A stretch of DNA of 64,000 nucleotides, taken from assembly GCA_963576735.1 (NCBI GenBank), contig OY755173.1, positions 7,286,873-7,350,872 on the forward strand, in the 5' to 3' direction. A model generated the notes under the pieces. It did not search any database and was not told where the DNA came from. It saw only the letters and a program-made list of their open reading frames with translations. This stretch comes from Bedellia somnulentella (lineage: Eukaryota > Arthropoda > Insecta > Lepidoptera > Bedelliidae). How positions within the stretch are numbered: position 1 is the stretch's first letter; each line of letters opens with the position of its first letter. Of the stretch, positions 12,103 through 22,507 are shown in pieces. Position numbers and translations under genes: made by a program.

Positions 12103-12231
12103 TAAGAGGCGATTCAGGGTATTAGATCCTTTTAATTGATTGTTAGTGATGTGGTTGGAGACCCACTTCCATCAAAATTTATTTCAACTCTGGCTACTTT
12201 TGCCGGATAAAGCCGTGAGTGCATGTATTTA
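12103..12231 (+). repeat. Old SINE-A copy, older subfamily
   Basis: It starts at the AAGAGGCGA block, then has CCTTTTAATTGATTGTT and GATGTGGTTGGAGACCCA, a shortened central region, CTCTGGCTAC and AGCCGTGAGTGCATGTA. The TTGATTG block matches the copy at 496-635. The 5' end is missing. Confidence 0.55.
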
Positions 12232-13066
12232 TCACAATAATACACAAACGGCTATAAGAACTTTTGGAGATTGAGGGAAAGGCAACAGTAAATTGTTGGC
12301 GTACTTATTATAGCCTCAAAAAGATGCCTTCAGAGAACTTTGTTTCTGTTGTTATTTAAATTATGCTTTTACCTAAAATAATTTATATTACCTAAAAATA
12401 TTTAAAAACATTTTTTACGTAATGTATCAATGGTAGAGTAAAACTTCGAATGTATGAATGGCTACGTCAAACATAAAAGTATTTTATTAGGAGTAGTTAA
12501 AATAAATGTCTATTAGCAAAATTGAGATCCTTTTCCACCGGTCGGTCTTTGAAGCACTAATCAACAGTAAAGTATCGAATAAGTCCCGTCTATACTCACT
12601 GCTCAGTTTGCTTCCGTCTTCTGACGAATGATCGTTATGCAATTTACTGTAGTGCCTATTCAGAGAAGGCATTCTAATTATAGGCATAATTATTATGCGG
12701 GCAGTATGCACTGGCACAAACGGGTAAATATTTATTGTACTCATATGGTTTCGATCATTCGAACATTATGTTTGTTAAGTTGTACAATTAAGGAATAAAA
12801 TTGAGAACAATTAATTTATATTACAATGGGCGTTTTCATAGATACATGCACTTTGCAGTTTATATTATTCATATTTTAAATTTAATTAATGGTCTAAAAA
12901 CATACGTTTTTATTAAATTCATTGCAGTGCAATGGTTTACCAATGAAAGTAACTTAGTCCTTTTTGGTATCAGTAAGATTGGTCAAGATAATTTAGTGTT
13001 TCATTTAAATATATTATGCATATAATAAGTCTAGTCTTTTATTTAGATATGTGAGAACATCAATGA
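12232..13066. other. Left flank of the BEL/Pao insertion
   Basis: Frames of 85 codons (12487-12744, minus) and 74 codons (12801-13025, plus) have no recognisable motif. The last bases before the LTR contain one copy of the target duplication. Confidence 0.4.
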
Positions 13067-13071
13067 GCATG
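13067..13071. repeat. BEL/Pao target-site duplication, left
   Basis: GCATG immediately precedes the left LTR and is repeated at 19489-19493 after the right LTR. A 5-bp duplication fits BEL/Pao integration. Confidence 0.9.
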
Positions 13072-13523
13072 TGTAGCCGCGTGTGACTTATTTAAACTTT
13101 AAACACTTACCAGGCACGTGGCTGGCAGGGGTGGCGTTCGAACTCTCGAGAGTTTATTGATGAATCACAGCACAGGCTTACACTTTTCACCATAGGTCCA
13201 TAGATAAATGTGGTTCAGTCCTTTTTCACTTTGTTCGGGAAATAGACTTGATTCGGAATTTATTTGGTAACTTTTATATGAACGTGTGTGCTCACATCGG
13301 CGTGTTGAGAAAGAGAGAGTAATTTGCGGAAACGGATGTAGTTGTAAGACGTCAGACGTCGATGTTGCCAGTTTCCCGCATCAACGAGGTAGTGTTAGAG
13401 AAAATAAGCCACATGAAATAAATCTATTTCTAACGTGAATTAAAAAGCATGTAAAATATGTTTTGTTGTCTTGTGCACACCTAATAAAGAAAATTATAAA
13501 CTAATTTGTTCCAGTACGGAACA
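13072..13523 (-). repeat. 3' LTR of the BEL/Pao element
   Basis: 452 bp, read TGTTCC...GGCTACA on the minus strand. No difference from the 5' LTR was found on side-by-side reading. It supplies polyadenylation for the element transcript. Confidence 0.9.
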
Positions 13524-13617
13524 TAAACCCGCTCACCTTAAAAGTATATAACCTTTAACAAAATAAAAGAAAATATAACCTAACCTATGACTATGATTGA
13601 AATATGTATAAAGTATT

Positions 13618-16245
13618 CTATTCAATAGGTAGCGGACACAGTTTAACCACTGGCCGCTTAAAAAATTTGTTGTTCATTTTGAGCGTAACCACACGGGTGA
13701 CGTTGTCAGTCCCGGGATGGAGCGCGTGCACGCGAGCCAGCTTCCACTGCAACGGCGGCAGGTGGTCGTCGCGTACAATAACAACAGTGCCTTCACTAAT
13801 AGGAGGGCCTCGGTCTTGAAGCCACTTTTGACTTTGTTGAATTTCGTGAAGATATTCCCTACTCCATCGCTTCCAGAAATGTTGGACGGATTGCTGAACC
13901 CATCGCCAACGCGTAAGTCTGTTAGGGTTAACGTCTAGCAAGGAAACGTCGGGTAGGGCCGTAAGCGGTTCACCTATCAAGAAATGAGAGGGTGTGAGGG
14001 GAAGCGGATCTGAAGCTGACGAACTCATCACGGACAGAGGACGCGAATTAAGAACCGCTTCGATTTGACACAGAAGTGTGTGCATTTCATCGTACGTTTG
14101 GGTACGAGTTCCAACTACTCTACGTAAGTGGTGCTTAAAACTTTTCACCCCAGCTTCAAAAAGACCCCCGAAATGGCTTGCATGGCTTGGTTGGAAATGC
14201 CAAGTTATACACTGTTGAAGAGTTTCCTTTTGTAAATTTCTTTGAACTGAATCATTACCTAAAAAGGCATAAAGCTCTTTCAAGTATTTGTCACAACCCA
14301 CAAAGTTTGTACCACAGTCGGAAAATATATCGGTACATAATCCACGACGGGAAGTGAAACGTCGTAACGCAGCAAGAAAACCTTCAGTGGAAAGCTCGGA
14401 AACGATTTCGAGATGAATAGCTTTGACACTCATGCAAACAAATACTGAAACGTAACATTTTATAACTTTGGCATTACGCACCTCATTGGCGCGAACAAAG
14501 AAAGGGCCGGCATAATCTACAGCTGTTTTAATAAATGGTCGCGCGGGCCGCAGACGAGTAGCGGGGAGAGGTCCCATGCGCGGTTGCACTGGTGTCGGAC
14601 GCGCGCTGAAGCAACGAACGCAGCGATGTATACGTTGCCGCACGATATCGCGACACGAGATTATCCAGTACTTTTGCGAGAGCAGGTACTGAACGGTCTG
14701 AGGTCCGGCATGTAGATAACACACATGAGCATCATCTATGATTAGGTTAGTTAATGTATGTTTCTTTGGTAAAATCATTTGATGTTTACTATCATAAGAT
14801 AAGAGTGACTTATGAATCCTACCACCGACTCGTAACAAACCGTCACTATGAAGAAATGGTGTAATACGCCTTAATGATTGAGAAGGCAAATTCCCTTTTG
14901 AAATCTTATTTATATCTTCGGTAAAAACCGATTGTTGCACTAAAAGAACGAGTTTTTTCAAGGATTCATTATATTCTGGAACCGTTATATAATCTGAGTG
15001 GTGGTTAGTTAAATGTTTGCATTTTTTGTAGAAACGAATTATCCAAGCGGTGATTCGTACTAATTTACCTAGCGAAGAATAACGCTGTATAATCTCAATA
15101 TCTGTATTAATCGTCGTAGACGCGTTTGATGAAACAATACGCTTCTCTTCATTGGTATCAAATTGTTCATTGAAAGACGGCCATGCATGAGAAGGTCGTT
15201 GTAACCAAGCTGGGCCGTGATACCACAGGGGGTGTGCGCGTAGCGCGTGGGGCAGTGCACCGCGCGAGGCCACGTCCGCGGGGTTGTCAGCAGAACGGAC
15301 ATGGCGCCAACGAGATGCGGGCACAACAGACAAGATATCACTGGTGCGGTTGGAGACGAAGGTCTTCCAAGTATGAGGTGGTTGGTGTAACCAAGCTAGC
15401 ACGATCGACGCATCAGACCATGCATACACGTTATCCATATCGACCCGATTGCCGTAGATTGAAAGAACTTTGTCTATTAATTTTGATAATAATAAGGCAG
15501 CCATTAATTCGAGGCGGGGTATTTTTAGACGAACCCGTAAAGGGGCCACACGAGTTTTAGCTATAACGAGGTAAGTACGAATTTCTCCGTCACTACTTGT
15601 TAAGCGAATATAAACACAACCGGCATACGCGGTTTCACTCGCGTCAGCAAATCCATGCACCTGTATGGTACAAGTATTACCTAAAATGTGACGCGGAAAA
15701 GAAATACCTTTTATTATAGGTAGCTCTTGAATAAAAAGTCTCCATGAATTAATAATATCAATAGGTGGGGTTTCGTCCCAACCAATATTAGCTACCCATA
15801 GCAATTGAATTAAATGTTTTGCGTATAAGGTCAGAGGGGACAAAAATCCTAGCGGATCGTAAATCCTAGCTATTTCAGAAAGGATTGCCCGTTTAGTGCA
15901 TTTTTCAGAATTGACCTGAACATTAAACTTAAAACAATCAGTTTGCGGATCCCAATGTAAACCTAGGACTTTAGTGTGTGTATCCTTCTCGAGATGCGCA
16001 ACGGAGACGGTTTCCTGCCGCCCACCATGAGGAGATGACGACTCAACCGCGGCAAGTATCGCCGGCGAGTTGCTGTGCCACTTTCTTAATTCAAACCCAG
16101 CCGAGGAGCAAATACCAATAAGCTCACGCTGTAACGCTAGGGCATCGGACTCGGAATTGGCCCCCGCGACCACGTCATCTACAAATATAGATTCCAAGAG
16201 TACAGGTGCAGCCAACGGGAACCGGTGACTTTCATCATGAGCTAA
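13618..16245 (-). CDS. BEL/Pao pol: RT C-terminal part, RNase H, integrase
   Basis: This is the second part of gag-pol, out of frame with the first. It opens within reverse transcriptase; the catalytic FVDDVVAG (the family YVDD box) lies about 24 residues in. RNase H follows with FADASETAY (near residue 200), RLELMAALL and AWSDASIVLAWL. An integrase zinc-binding H-H-C-C region spans roughly residues 505-550. The integrase core has D in VDYAGPF, D in SDCGTNF and E in FEAGVKSF. In most relatives the second block reads SDNGTNF, so the cysteine is unusual. The C-terminus has a DUF5641-like WRWVQQSVQHFW block and a chromatin- or DNA-binding-like end. It ends at a normal stop at 13618-13620. Numbering is approximate. 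It has no start codon of its own; it would be made only as part of the polyprotein. Confidence 0.9.
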   Translation of the reverse strand, partial: LAHDESHRFPLAAPVLLESIFVDDVVAGANSESDALALQRELIGICSSAGFELRKWHSNSPAILAAVESSSPHGGRQETVSVAHLEKDTHTKVLGLHWDPQTDCFKFNVQVNSEKCTKRAILSEIARIYDPLGFLSPLTLYAKHLIQLLWVANIGWDETPPIDIINSWRLFIQELPIIKGISFPRHILGNTCTIQVHGFADASETAYAGCVYIRLTSSDGEIRTYLVIAKTRVAPLRVRLKIPRLELMAALLLSKLIDKVLSIYGNRVDMDNVYAWSDASIVLAWLHQPPHTWKTFVSNRTSDILSVVPASRWRHVRSADNPADVASRGALPHALRAHPLWYHGPAWLQRPSHAWPSFNEQFDTNEEKRIVSSNASTTINTDIEIIQRYSSLGKLVRITAWIIRFYKKCKHLTNHHSDYITVPEYNESLKKLVLLVQQSVFTEDINKISKGNLPSQSLRRITPFLHSDGLLRVGGRIHKSLLSYDSKHQMILPKKHTLTNLIIDDAHVCYLHAGPQTVQYLLSQKYWIISCRDIVRQRIHRCVRCFSARPTPVQPRMGPLPATRLRPARPFIKTAVDYAGPFFVRANEVRNAKVIKCYVSVFVCMSVKAIHLEIVSELSTEGFLAALRRFTSRRGLCTDIFSDCGTNFVGCDKYLKELYAFLGNDSVQRNLQKETLQQCITWHFQPSHASHFGGLFEAGVKSFKHHLRRVVGTRTQTYDEMHTLLCQIEAVLNSRPLSVMSSSASDPLPLTPSHFLIGEPLTALPDVSLLDVNPNRLTRWRWVQQSVQHFWKRWSREYLHEIQQSQKWLQDRGPPISEGTVVIVRDDHLPPLQWKLARVHALHPGTDNVTRVVTLKMNNKFFKRPVVKLCPLPIE

Positions 16246-18904
16246 CTTGAATAGTACGCAGAGCGAGGAACGGGGACGAGCTAACTCCGAAGGTGACTGT
16301 ACGAAGACGAAAATCCTGTACAGGTTCCGCAGGTGAACTCCGCCAGAGGATACGTTGGTAATCCAGATGATCTTTACACATACCTATATTTCTATACATT
16401 TGTTTACAATCTGATGTGAACCCTATGAGATGAATACGAAACTTAAGAAGGATATCCACAATGTCGGGATGAAGCTTGGGTCCAGTGAGTAGCACTTGAT
16501 TCAGGGATACTCCGTTGGATGATTTACACCCTGCATCAAATACTACGCGGGTACGTGTGGTCTCACTGGACTCTTTAACCACGCAGTGGTGCGGAATATA
16601 ATAGTGTGCGCCCAGGGCGGCATCACTAGTCACGGGCTCCATGTGGTTTAAATCTAAATATTCTTGGATACACGCGTGGTAGTCACGTTTGAGGGTTGGA
16701 TTACGTTCGAGCCTATACTCGAGCTTATGAAGCCTCGCGAGGGCTGTCTGCCGCGACTCGCCGAGGGGCGGAGCATCGGGTTTAAATGGAAGAGAAACGA
16801 CGTAGCGGCCGGTAATACCATCGCGAGTATGCGTCCTTTGAAAAAGGGATTCACATAACTCTTCATCAGGAGTGTAACTCCGTTTCTCAGGAAGGGACTC
16901 CAGCTCCCAGAACCTTTGCAAATTGTCATTGTCGAATGAGCTAAAACACACATGGGGTGGAGTCGAAACCACGGGATCTAAGTTTAATTTACCCAATAAT
17001 AAATAACCGAATACACTGTTTACAGCGATCGGAGAACCAGGCAAACCGGAAACGATATTACCTAATAACACATGGGATAGTATATCCGCTCCTAACAACA
17101 TTTCCACGGGTTGTGGAGTACGAAAATCGGGGTCAGCTAAGGTCAAATTGGTTAAATGTGTCCACCCTTTCTGGGGAAGTGGTACGCTCGGCATGTGAGA
17201 CATCAACTTTGGTAGAATTAAAGCTTCTACTTGAATTATAGGGTTTTGTTTACCCTTGGGTTTGACTAAACACGAAATTACACCCTTTGGTTTAACTGGT
17301 TCGCTATCACCAATACCATATACTGGAATGTTTATTTTCTTACGATTTAAACCTAACCTTTGCGCGCACGACTCAGTTATAAAGGAAGCCTGGCTTCCCG
17401 AGTCCACAACACACCTAACGGTCGATAGTATAGATGAGCCAACACATACATCGATGAGCGCGGTCGATAGTAGCACCGTGCTAGTTCGCATAGAAGGAGC
17501 ATTGGAATTCGAAGCGCAATTATTATGAACAGAATTCGACTCGGACTGAGTTGGTGGTACTGGGTCTACCTTGGCAGGGGGGAGGGTGATAACAGCGGAG
17601 TCTCTGACTACCGGCGAGGCTTGATTAGAAAAATGAATTAAACTATGATGCCTTTTGTGACACGAGCGACACACATAACTCGATTTGCAATTGATAACAT
17701 TGTGACCTACATTTAAACAATTATAACAAATATTTTTATTTCGAATTAAATTGTACCTCGCGTGAGGTGTAAGATTTAAAAACTTCGAACATTTTGTCAA
17801 CGAATGTTGAGCTTCACAGCATATACAAGTTTGCTTCTTAATTACGTTGTAACTACGTTGATTTTCGTCTGTTTGACGAGTAGGAAGGCCGACATTGTTT
17901 GCAGCTAATGCATTGAATGATCGCTGCTGCGTGATAGTGCGGCTTGATAGCGAACTACCCACTTTTGTATTTTGTTGTGAAATGGACTGCCCACCAACGG
18001 AAATGTTTATGATTTCGTCAGCGGAAATTTCTTTTTCAAGAAATGTGATCAATGTGTTTACATCGGGAATAGAAGATGGTTTCACTAGCGATCTTTCAAA
18101 ACACTTCCTAGTACCAACTGGAATTTTACGTAGTAAAATGTTTAAAAGTATGAAATTCCATTGGCCCACGGGAAACTGCATAGCTTCAAGTGCCTTAATA
18201 TTTTCTTGGTAGACGTTAAGTAGCCGACGCAGGCTATGAACCGATTTATCACTGCAATTTTCGATGTCGAGAATTCGATCGAGATGTTTTGACGCGATGA
18301 CTCGCTTATTTTCATAACGAGAAATTAATATTTCTAAAGCGATGGCGTAATTATCTTCGGAAATCGGCAAGGATTTTATAAGATTAAAAGGTTCGTTCTT
18401 TACAGTAAGTATTAAGTACCTAAGCTTCTCGGCATCCGTGTAGGCACTGTTGCTATGCACTAACGACTTAAATAAATCAATGTATGATGGCCAATCCGTA
18501 GGATCGCCACTAAACGAGGGCAATGGTAAAGTAGGCAAAGTTTTACTGTGATGACACTGCTGAGGAGCCTCAGACGATGAAAGAAAAATACGACTTGAGC
18601 GACGGACACGTTCCTCCTTTTGCTTAAGGTCGTTAAGATGAGCTAAGATGCCATAATACAAATCGTTAAATTCATTCCGAATAGTTATTTGTTGATCTTT
18701 ATCAAAGCACTTATGTTTAAACAATATTTTTTCTATTTTACACTGGACTTTCGTAAACTTTCTCTGATGAGCTGAAATGTCTATAGTTCGCGAACGAAAT
18801 TGCTGCTCATCGGTAGTTGCAAACTGTAATGTACGCCTAAGTTCTTCGAGAATCAAGTCCCTTTCGAATATGTCTTGTTCACAAACATGATCGTTCTCGG
18901 CCAT
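16235..18904 (-). CDS. BEL/Pao gag-protease-RT N-terminal part
   Basis: I start it at the first ATG (18904, MAENDHVCEQDIF); the frame is open 41 codons further upstream without an ATG. A coiled-coil-like N-terminus leads into a DUF1759-like gag region (PLPSFSGDPTDWPSY; about residues 125-290). A cysteine/histidine region follows with the CCHC knuckle CYNCLNVGHNVINC (about 390-405) and flanking CxC-type clusters. A DUF1758-like aspartic protease has VDSGSQASF (about 495). Reverse transcriptase begins near residue 765 (VVFDAGC) with the palm motif SDCKQMYRNI (about 830). The frame then runs into a TGA at 16235-16237, a few codons past SSPFLALRT. Family members encode one continuous polyprotein, so this end is a break and not a natural terminus. 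The net shift lies near 16246. Confidence 0.9.
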   Translation of the reverse strand: MAENDHVCEQDIFERDLILEELRRTLQFATTDEQQFRSRTIDISAHQRKFTKVQCKIEKILFKHKCFDKDQQITIRNEFNDLYYGILAHLNDLKQKEERVRRSSRIFLSSSEAPQQCHHSKTLPTLPLPSFSGDPTDWPSYIDLFKSLVHSNSAYTDAEKLRYLILTVKNEPFNLIKSLPISEDNYAIALEILISRYENKRVIASKHLDRILDIENCSDKSVHSLRRLLNVYQENIKALEAMQFPVGQWNFILLNILLRKIPVGTRKCFERSLVKPSSIPDVNTLITFLEKEISADEIINISVGGQSISQQNTKVGSSLSSRTITQQRSFNALAANNVGLPTRQTDENQRSYNVIKKQTCICCEAQHSLTKCSKFLNLTPHARYNLIRNKNICYNCLNVGHNVINCKSSYVCRSCHKRHHSLIHFSNQASPVVRDSAVITLPPAKVDPVPPTQSESNSVHNNCASNSNAPSMRTSTVLLSTALIDVCVGSSILSTVRCVVDSGSQASFITESCAQRLGLNRKKINIPVYGIGDSEPVKPKGVISCLVKPKGKQNPIIQVEALILPKLMSHMPSVPLPQKGWTHLTNLTLADPDFRTPQPVEMLLGADILSHVLLGNIVSGLPGSPIAVNSVFGYLLLGKLNLDPVVSTPPHVCFSSFDNDNLQRFWELESLPEKRSYTPDEELCESLFQRTHTRDGITGRYVVSLPFKPDAPPLGESRQTALARLHKLEYRLERNPTLKRDYHACIQEYLDLNHMEPVTSDAALGAHYYIPHHCVVKESSETTRTRVVFDAGCKSSNGVSLNQVLLTGPKLHPDIVDILLKFRIHLIGFTSDCKQMYRNIGMCKDHLDYQRILWRSSPAEPVQDFRLRTVTFGVSSSPFLALRTIQVSS

Positions 18905-19036
18905 TTTGCGTAACAAAGATGGCGACTCAAACGATTGAAATGAATTTGAAATTACTGAGTACGTAGTACTGCACAACACAAGACAACAAAACAAAAGATG
19001 AAATCGGATCCGGTTCGATAGGATCAAAATAATTTA

Positions 19037-19488
19037 TGTAGCCGCGTGTGACTTATTTAAACTTTAAACACTTACCAGGCACGTGGCTGGCAGGGGTGGC
19101 GTTCGAACTCTCGAGAGTTTATTGATGAATCACAGCACAGGCTTACACTTTTCACCATAGGTCCATAGATAAATGTGGTTCAGTCCTTTTTCACTTTGTT
19201 CGGGAAATAGACTTGATTCGGAATTTATTTGGTAACTTTTATATGAACGTGTGTGCTCACATCGGCGTGTTGAGAAAGAGAGAGTAATTTGCGGAAACGG
19301 ATGTAGTTGTAAGACGTCAGACGTCGATGTTGCCAGTTTCCCGCATCAACGAGGTAGTGTTAGAGAAAATAAGCCACATGAAATAAATCTATTTCTAACG
19401 TGAATTAAAAAGCATGTAAAATATGTTTTGTTGTCTTGTGCACACCTAATAAAGAAAATTATAAACTAATTTGTTCCAGTACGGAACA
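19037..19488 (-). repeat. 5' LTR of the BEL/Pao element
   Basis: 452 bp, same sequence as 13072-13523 as far as I can read. It carries the element's promoter. On the minus strand, the first bases after it (from 19036) are TAAATTATTTTGATCC, with no immediate TGG as expected for a primer-binding site matching a tRNA CCA end. Confidence 0.9.
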
Positions 19489-19493
19489 GCATG
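19489..19493. repeat. BEL/Pao target-site duplication, right
   Basis: GCATG directly follows the right LTR and matches 13067-13071. Confidence 0.9.
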
Positions 19494-20784
19494 GTTTTAA
19501 GTTATTTTCATAACGAATTTTATATTTCCATTTCTTTGAGACAATGATGCACGCAAATTTTTGTAAAACATAAACATTATTATCAACTAATGATTGATTG
19601 TATTTTTAGGACTATCTTATGTTATATTTGGAACTTTTAGCAAACATTATAAGCGTTTAAAGATATTTCACTGAAGTCACATGTGTTACAAAATTCAGTC
19701 GCATTATCGCAGTCTAATCACGTAGAAAGTATTATTGTACGATAATATCTTTAATTTCTGCTCGTTATATATGATTAATACGAGAAATAAAAACGTAATG
19801 ATGTTATTACTTTCGTTTTTGCTAGCTTGTAGGTAGAAACGGTTCTATAAATCATATAATAAATATAATGGAGTGAACAATTATTTAATTCTGACGGTGT
19901 TTGCTAATAATATGTGTGATATTTATGATTACCTAGTGTTCAGGAACGGGGGTCTTCGAATATGATTCGTTTAAAGACGATTAGCTTGTTAACGTATATG
20001 TATTTCCTTCTTTACAAATGAATATTTAATAGATTTTACAAGTATTCGTTTAACAATATATGATACGTTTTTTCGCAACGGCGAGAAGACGACAGGATTC
20101 TTTCATAGGCTTCTTTCAATCAACGGATGTGTTTCGCGCCTCCGCGCTAGGTGGCGTGACAGGCGGTGACATATGATTTGGTATTCTTTGTGATATCTTC
20201 ATAGAATAGCATTTACCCATTTCTTCCCGCGAGTGTTATAAAAGGTGACTTGGGGTTTGTGGGGCATTACGATTTTGAAGAACTGCCCGCAATTATCCTT
20301 CTCATATTTATTCCATCTATCTTTATATACAATCTTTTCCCTACTCAACTTCCAAAGGTGGACAATGAATTTTCAATTGTGAATTTATTTATAATCTTGA
20401 GTATATGTATGAATGCATTTGTAGCAACTAATCATGACAGTTGCAGAAACCAGTATGTTTTTTACTCATGACATTTCCAAATGCTTTTCACGTATTTTGA
20501 AAAGGCCAGTTTCAGATCAAAAGGAACATTGATTGCTTCGTGCAATTAAAATATTACCCGAGTGAATTGCATTTATTTACTAGCCTCAAACTTTCGAGGA
20601 GCATTTTGCGAACGTTTCGTCTAGAGTCGAAGTAATTACCAATCGAGTCCTAACCATTCTTCGGATCCTTGAGATACCTATTCCACTAAGTTGATAGTTC
20701 TACGTCAGAATAATTGTATTAAAATCATGGCCATATAACAACTAAAAATAGCACTAAACTATTTCTCCTCGTATGTGTGTGTGT
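19494..20784. other. Right flank of the BEL/Pao element, no gene
   Basis: AT-rich. A 73-codon frame at 20250-20471 is hydrophobic at the start but has no recognised domain. A small GC-richer patch lies near 20130-20170, and a short (GT)n run at about 20772-20785. Confidence 0.4.
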
Positions 20785-21165
20785 GTATCCTACGAGGCGA
20801 CATGGATGCGACTAACGGCGTCAGGCTATTCTAAGTAACTGTTTGATGATACATACATACATACATATACTCACGGCTATAAATCCCTAGAAGGGGAAGC
20901 CAGAGCTAAGGAATTAGAAATTCCTCAGCCACTGAGTGGGGAAAGGATGGTAAAGTAAAGGTTGTTGGTGATGGGTCTCCAGCCGCATCGCCCAAAAATC
21001 CCTTAAAAGCCCCAATACCGTTCATCGCCTCTTACGTACACCCATCGGTAGAAACGGGGTAGTGCTATTCTAAGCCGACACTACACGGCAATGTTTGATG
21101 ATGTGGTTGGAATCGACCACCAATCATCATTTTTTGCAATCTTTTACCCCTCTGCCTTCCTCAAC
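20785..21165 (+). repeat. Old SINE-A copy, split by a younger SINE-A
   Basis: Left part 20785-20850 has GAGGCGAC and GCGACTAACGG. The right part, from 21092, has GATGTGGTTGGAATCGACCACCAATCATC and TTTTACCCC. Joined across the insertion they follow the SINE-A order on the plus strand. The copy is diverged and belongs with the older type. Confidence 0.55.
20851..21091 (-). repeat. SINE-A, full length, 241 bp
   Basis: On the minus strand it runs from TTGCCGTGTAGTGTCGGC, through GCGATGCGGCTGGAGACCC and CCTCAGCCAC-type blocks, to AGCCGTGAGTATATGTATG and a (TATG)n tail at 20851-20865. TGTTTGATGAT flanks it at 20840-20850 and 21092-21102, an 11-bp target duplication. It sits inside an older SINE-A of opposite orientation. 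Confidence 0.85.
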
Positions 21166-21970
21166 GAGAATAAAGGATGCTAGTGTCACTAGGTAAGAAA
21201 TTAAATAGCCAGTGTGAGAATCAACAACTTTTACAAAAAAATACTCTTCTGTTAAATACATATTCTCATGCCACGCACAACTGTATATGCTGGTACAAAT
21301 ATATATCTATTTAGACAAGAGTTCATTTAATATGCTTTTAAACAATAGTAAGCCGTTTGAAAAAACCCTAAACTAATTAATATGCTTTCATGCTCTTTAT
21401 GATACTTTTATGTTACCAAAATATGAAGTTGTGTGATCATTCCATACCTCATTAATGTTCTCATGTTCAAAATTTTTAAATGACTAAATCACTTATGAAG
21501 ATGATCTTTACTAACTTTCAAATCGTGGTTGCTTCGAAATACAACTCAATAATTTTGTGACTTATCAGAATTGAAGAATAGAATTTCATTGTTATATTTC
21601 AGTAAGGTAAGCATTATTAGTACGCCAGTTCTCTCGTTTTATACTCTGGTTCCGATCCTAACGCTTCGCTACGCTAAAACCAAATCCTTGTTACTTGATT
21701 TCTGCATTTCGAAACAGCATAAATATTTTCTATTTGGGTACTTTTATCGTTCAATGTTAAAGAAAAGCTAGCAAATACTGCCCGTGTTTGCTCATTTTCA
21801 GCTAGCTTAGTTTGAACGAGTGTTTCATTTTGAAATAACACCAGTTCAAGATTAATTTTTATATGGCTTTTCCAGATCTTACTTTATAGGGTTCAAACGT
21901 AAATCTAAAACAGAAAAAATATCATAAGATATTTTTTATTATAATTAATATAGGAATAAATAGATGAATT
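21166..21970. other. No gene recognised
   Basis: AT-rich. A 66-codon frame at 21571-21771 has no motif. Confidence 0.35.
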
Positions 21971-22095
21971 AAGATATATGACCTTAAATGCTTAGTATGA
22001 ACACCACCGCTTATAATGCAAAATATATGAGTTCGAATCTTGGGTCAGACCTATATGAATGAGTCTTTTCCAAAGTGATATGTTGATTACGAACA
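21971..22095 (+). repeat. SINE-B tRNA-like head fragment
   Basis: It aligns with the head of the copy at 11252: TAGTATGAACACC, then B box AGTTCGAATCT (about 22030-22040), GGGTCAGACCTAT and TCTTTTCCAAAGTG. The body is absent. Shortly after, TTTCTGTCTACCCTAA (near 22118-22134) resembles a LINE 3' scrap. Confidence 0.55.
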
Positions 22096-22507
22096 ATTAA
22101 TGCTAAAGCTTTTGATATTTTCTGTCTACCCTAAAATAATAAAATAATCTCATCTCAGTTACATAGCAGTTATAAATAAAACTCGTACTTGCCCTCCATT
22201 TAAATAAAGAATTGAATGGACGCTTTTTCGCAATGAATAATTTAATTGTTTCAACAAGCAAGCTCGTATGACGTGTAGAATGATACCTCTAAATACGTGT
22301 TTATTTATTTTGGCATCGCCGTGGTTTATATTCCGTTTCAAATATGCACGCGTCGAATGAATAATAGAACTGCTTTATGTTACCAACGAAATCCTGATTT
22401 CAGGTTACAAATGAAGGTAGAAAGAGTAATGATGGAGAAAATGGAAGGGAAAATTGATTGTCTTACTTTACTTGTCTATTGCAATGATGTTTCAAAGTGG
22501 GAATATG
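22096..22507. other. No gene recognised
   Basis: A 76-codon plus frame at 22297-22527 runs into the following SINE and has no family resemblance. Confidence 0.35.

Larger units (their letters stand above)
13072..19488 (-). mobile_element. BEL/Pao LTR retrotransposon, 6417 bp
   Basis: Two 452-bp direct LTRs enclose a gag-pol region on the minus strand. The LTRs start TG and end CA, and GCATG duplications flank the element. Domain order is gag with CCHC knuckle, aspartic protease, reverse transcriptase, RNase H, integrase and a DUF5641-like C-terminus, which is the Pao/BEL order. By eye the LTRs are identical over their full length, so insertion was recent. Two features may limit autonomy: a net frameshift in reverse transcriptase near 16246, and no canonical TGG primer-binding site directly after the 5' LTR. 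The strand before the 3' LTR is purine-rich (AAGGTGAGCGGG) but not a perfect polypurine tract. Smaller frames on either strand inside this span are shadows. Confidence 0.95.

Noticed and set aside
13618..18212. Additional plus- and minus-strand frames inside the BEL/Pao element
   Set aside because: They are antisense or off-phase shadows of gag-pol.
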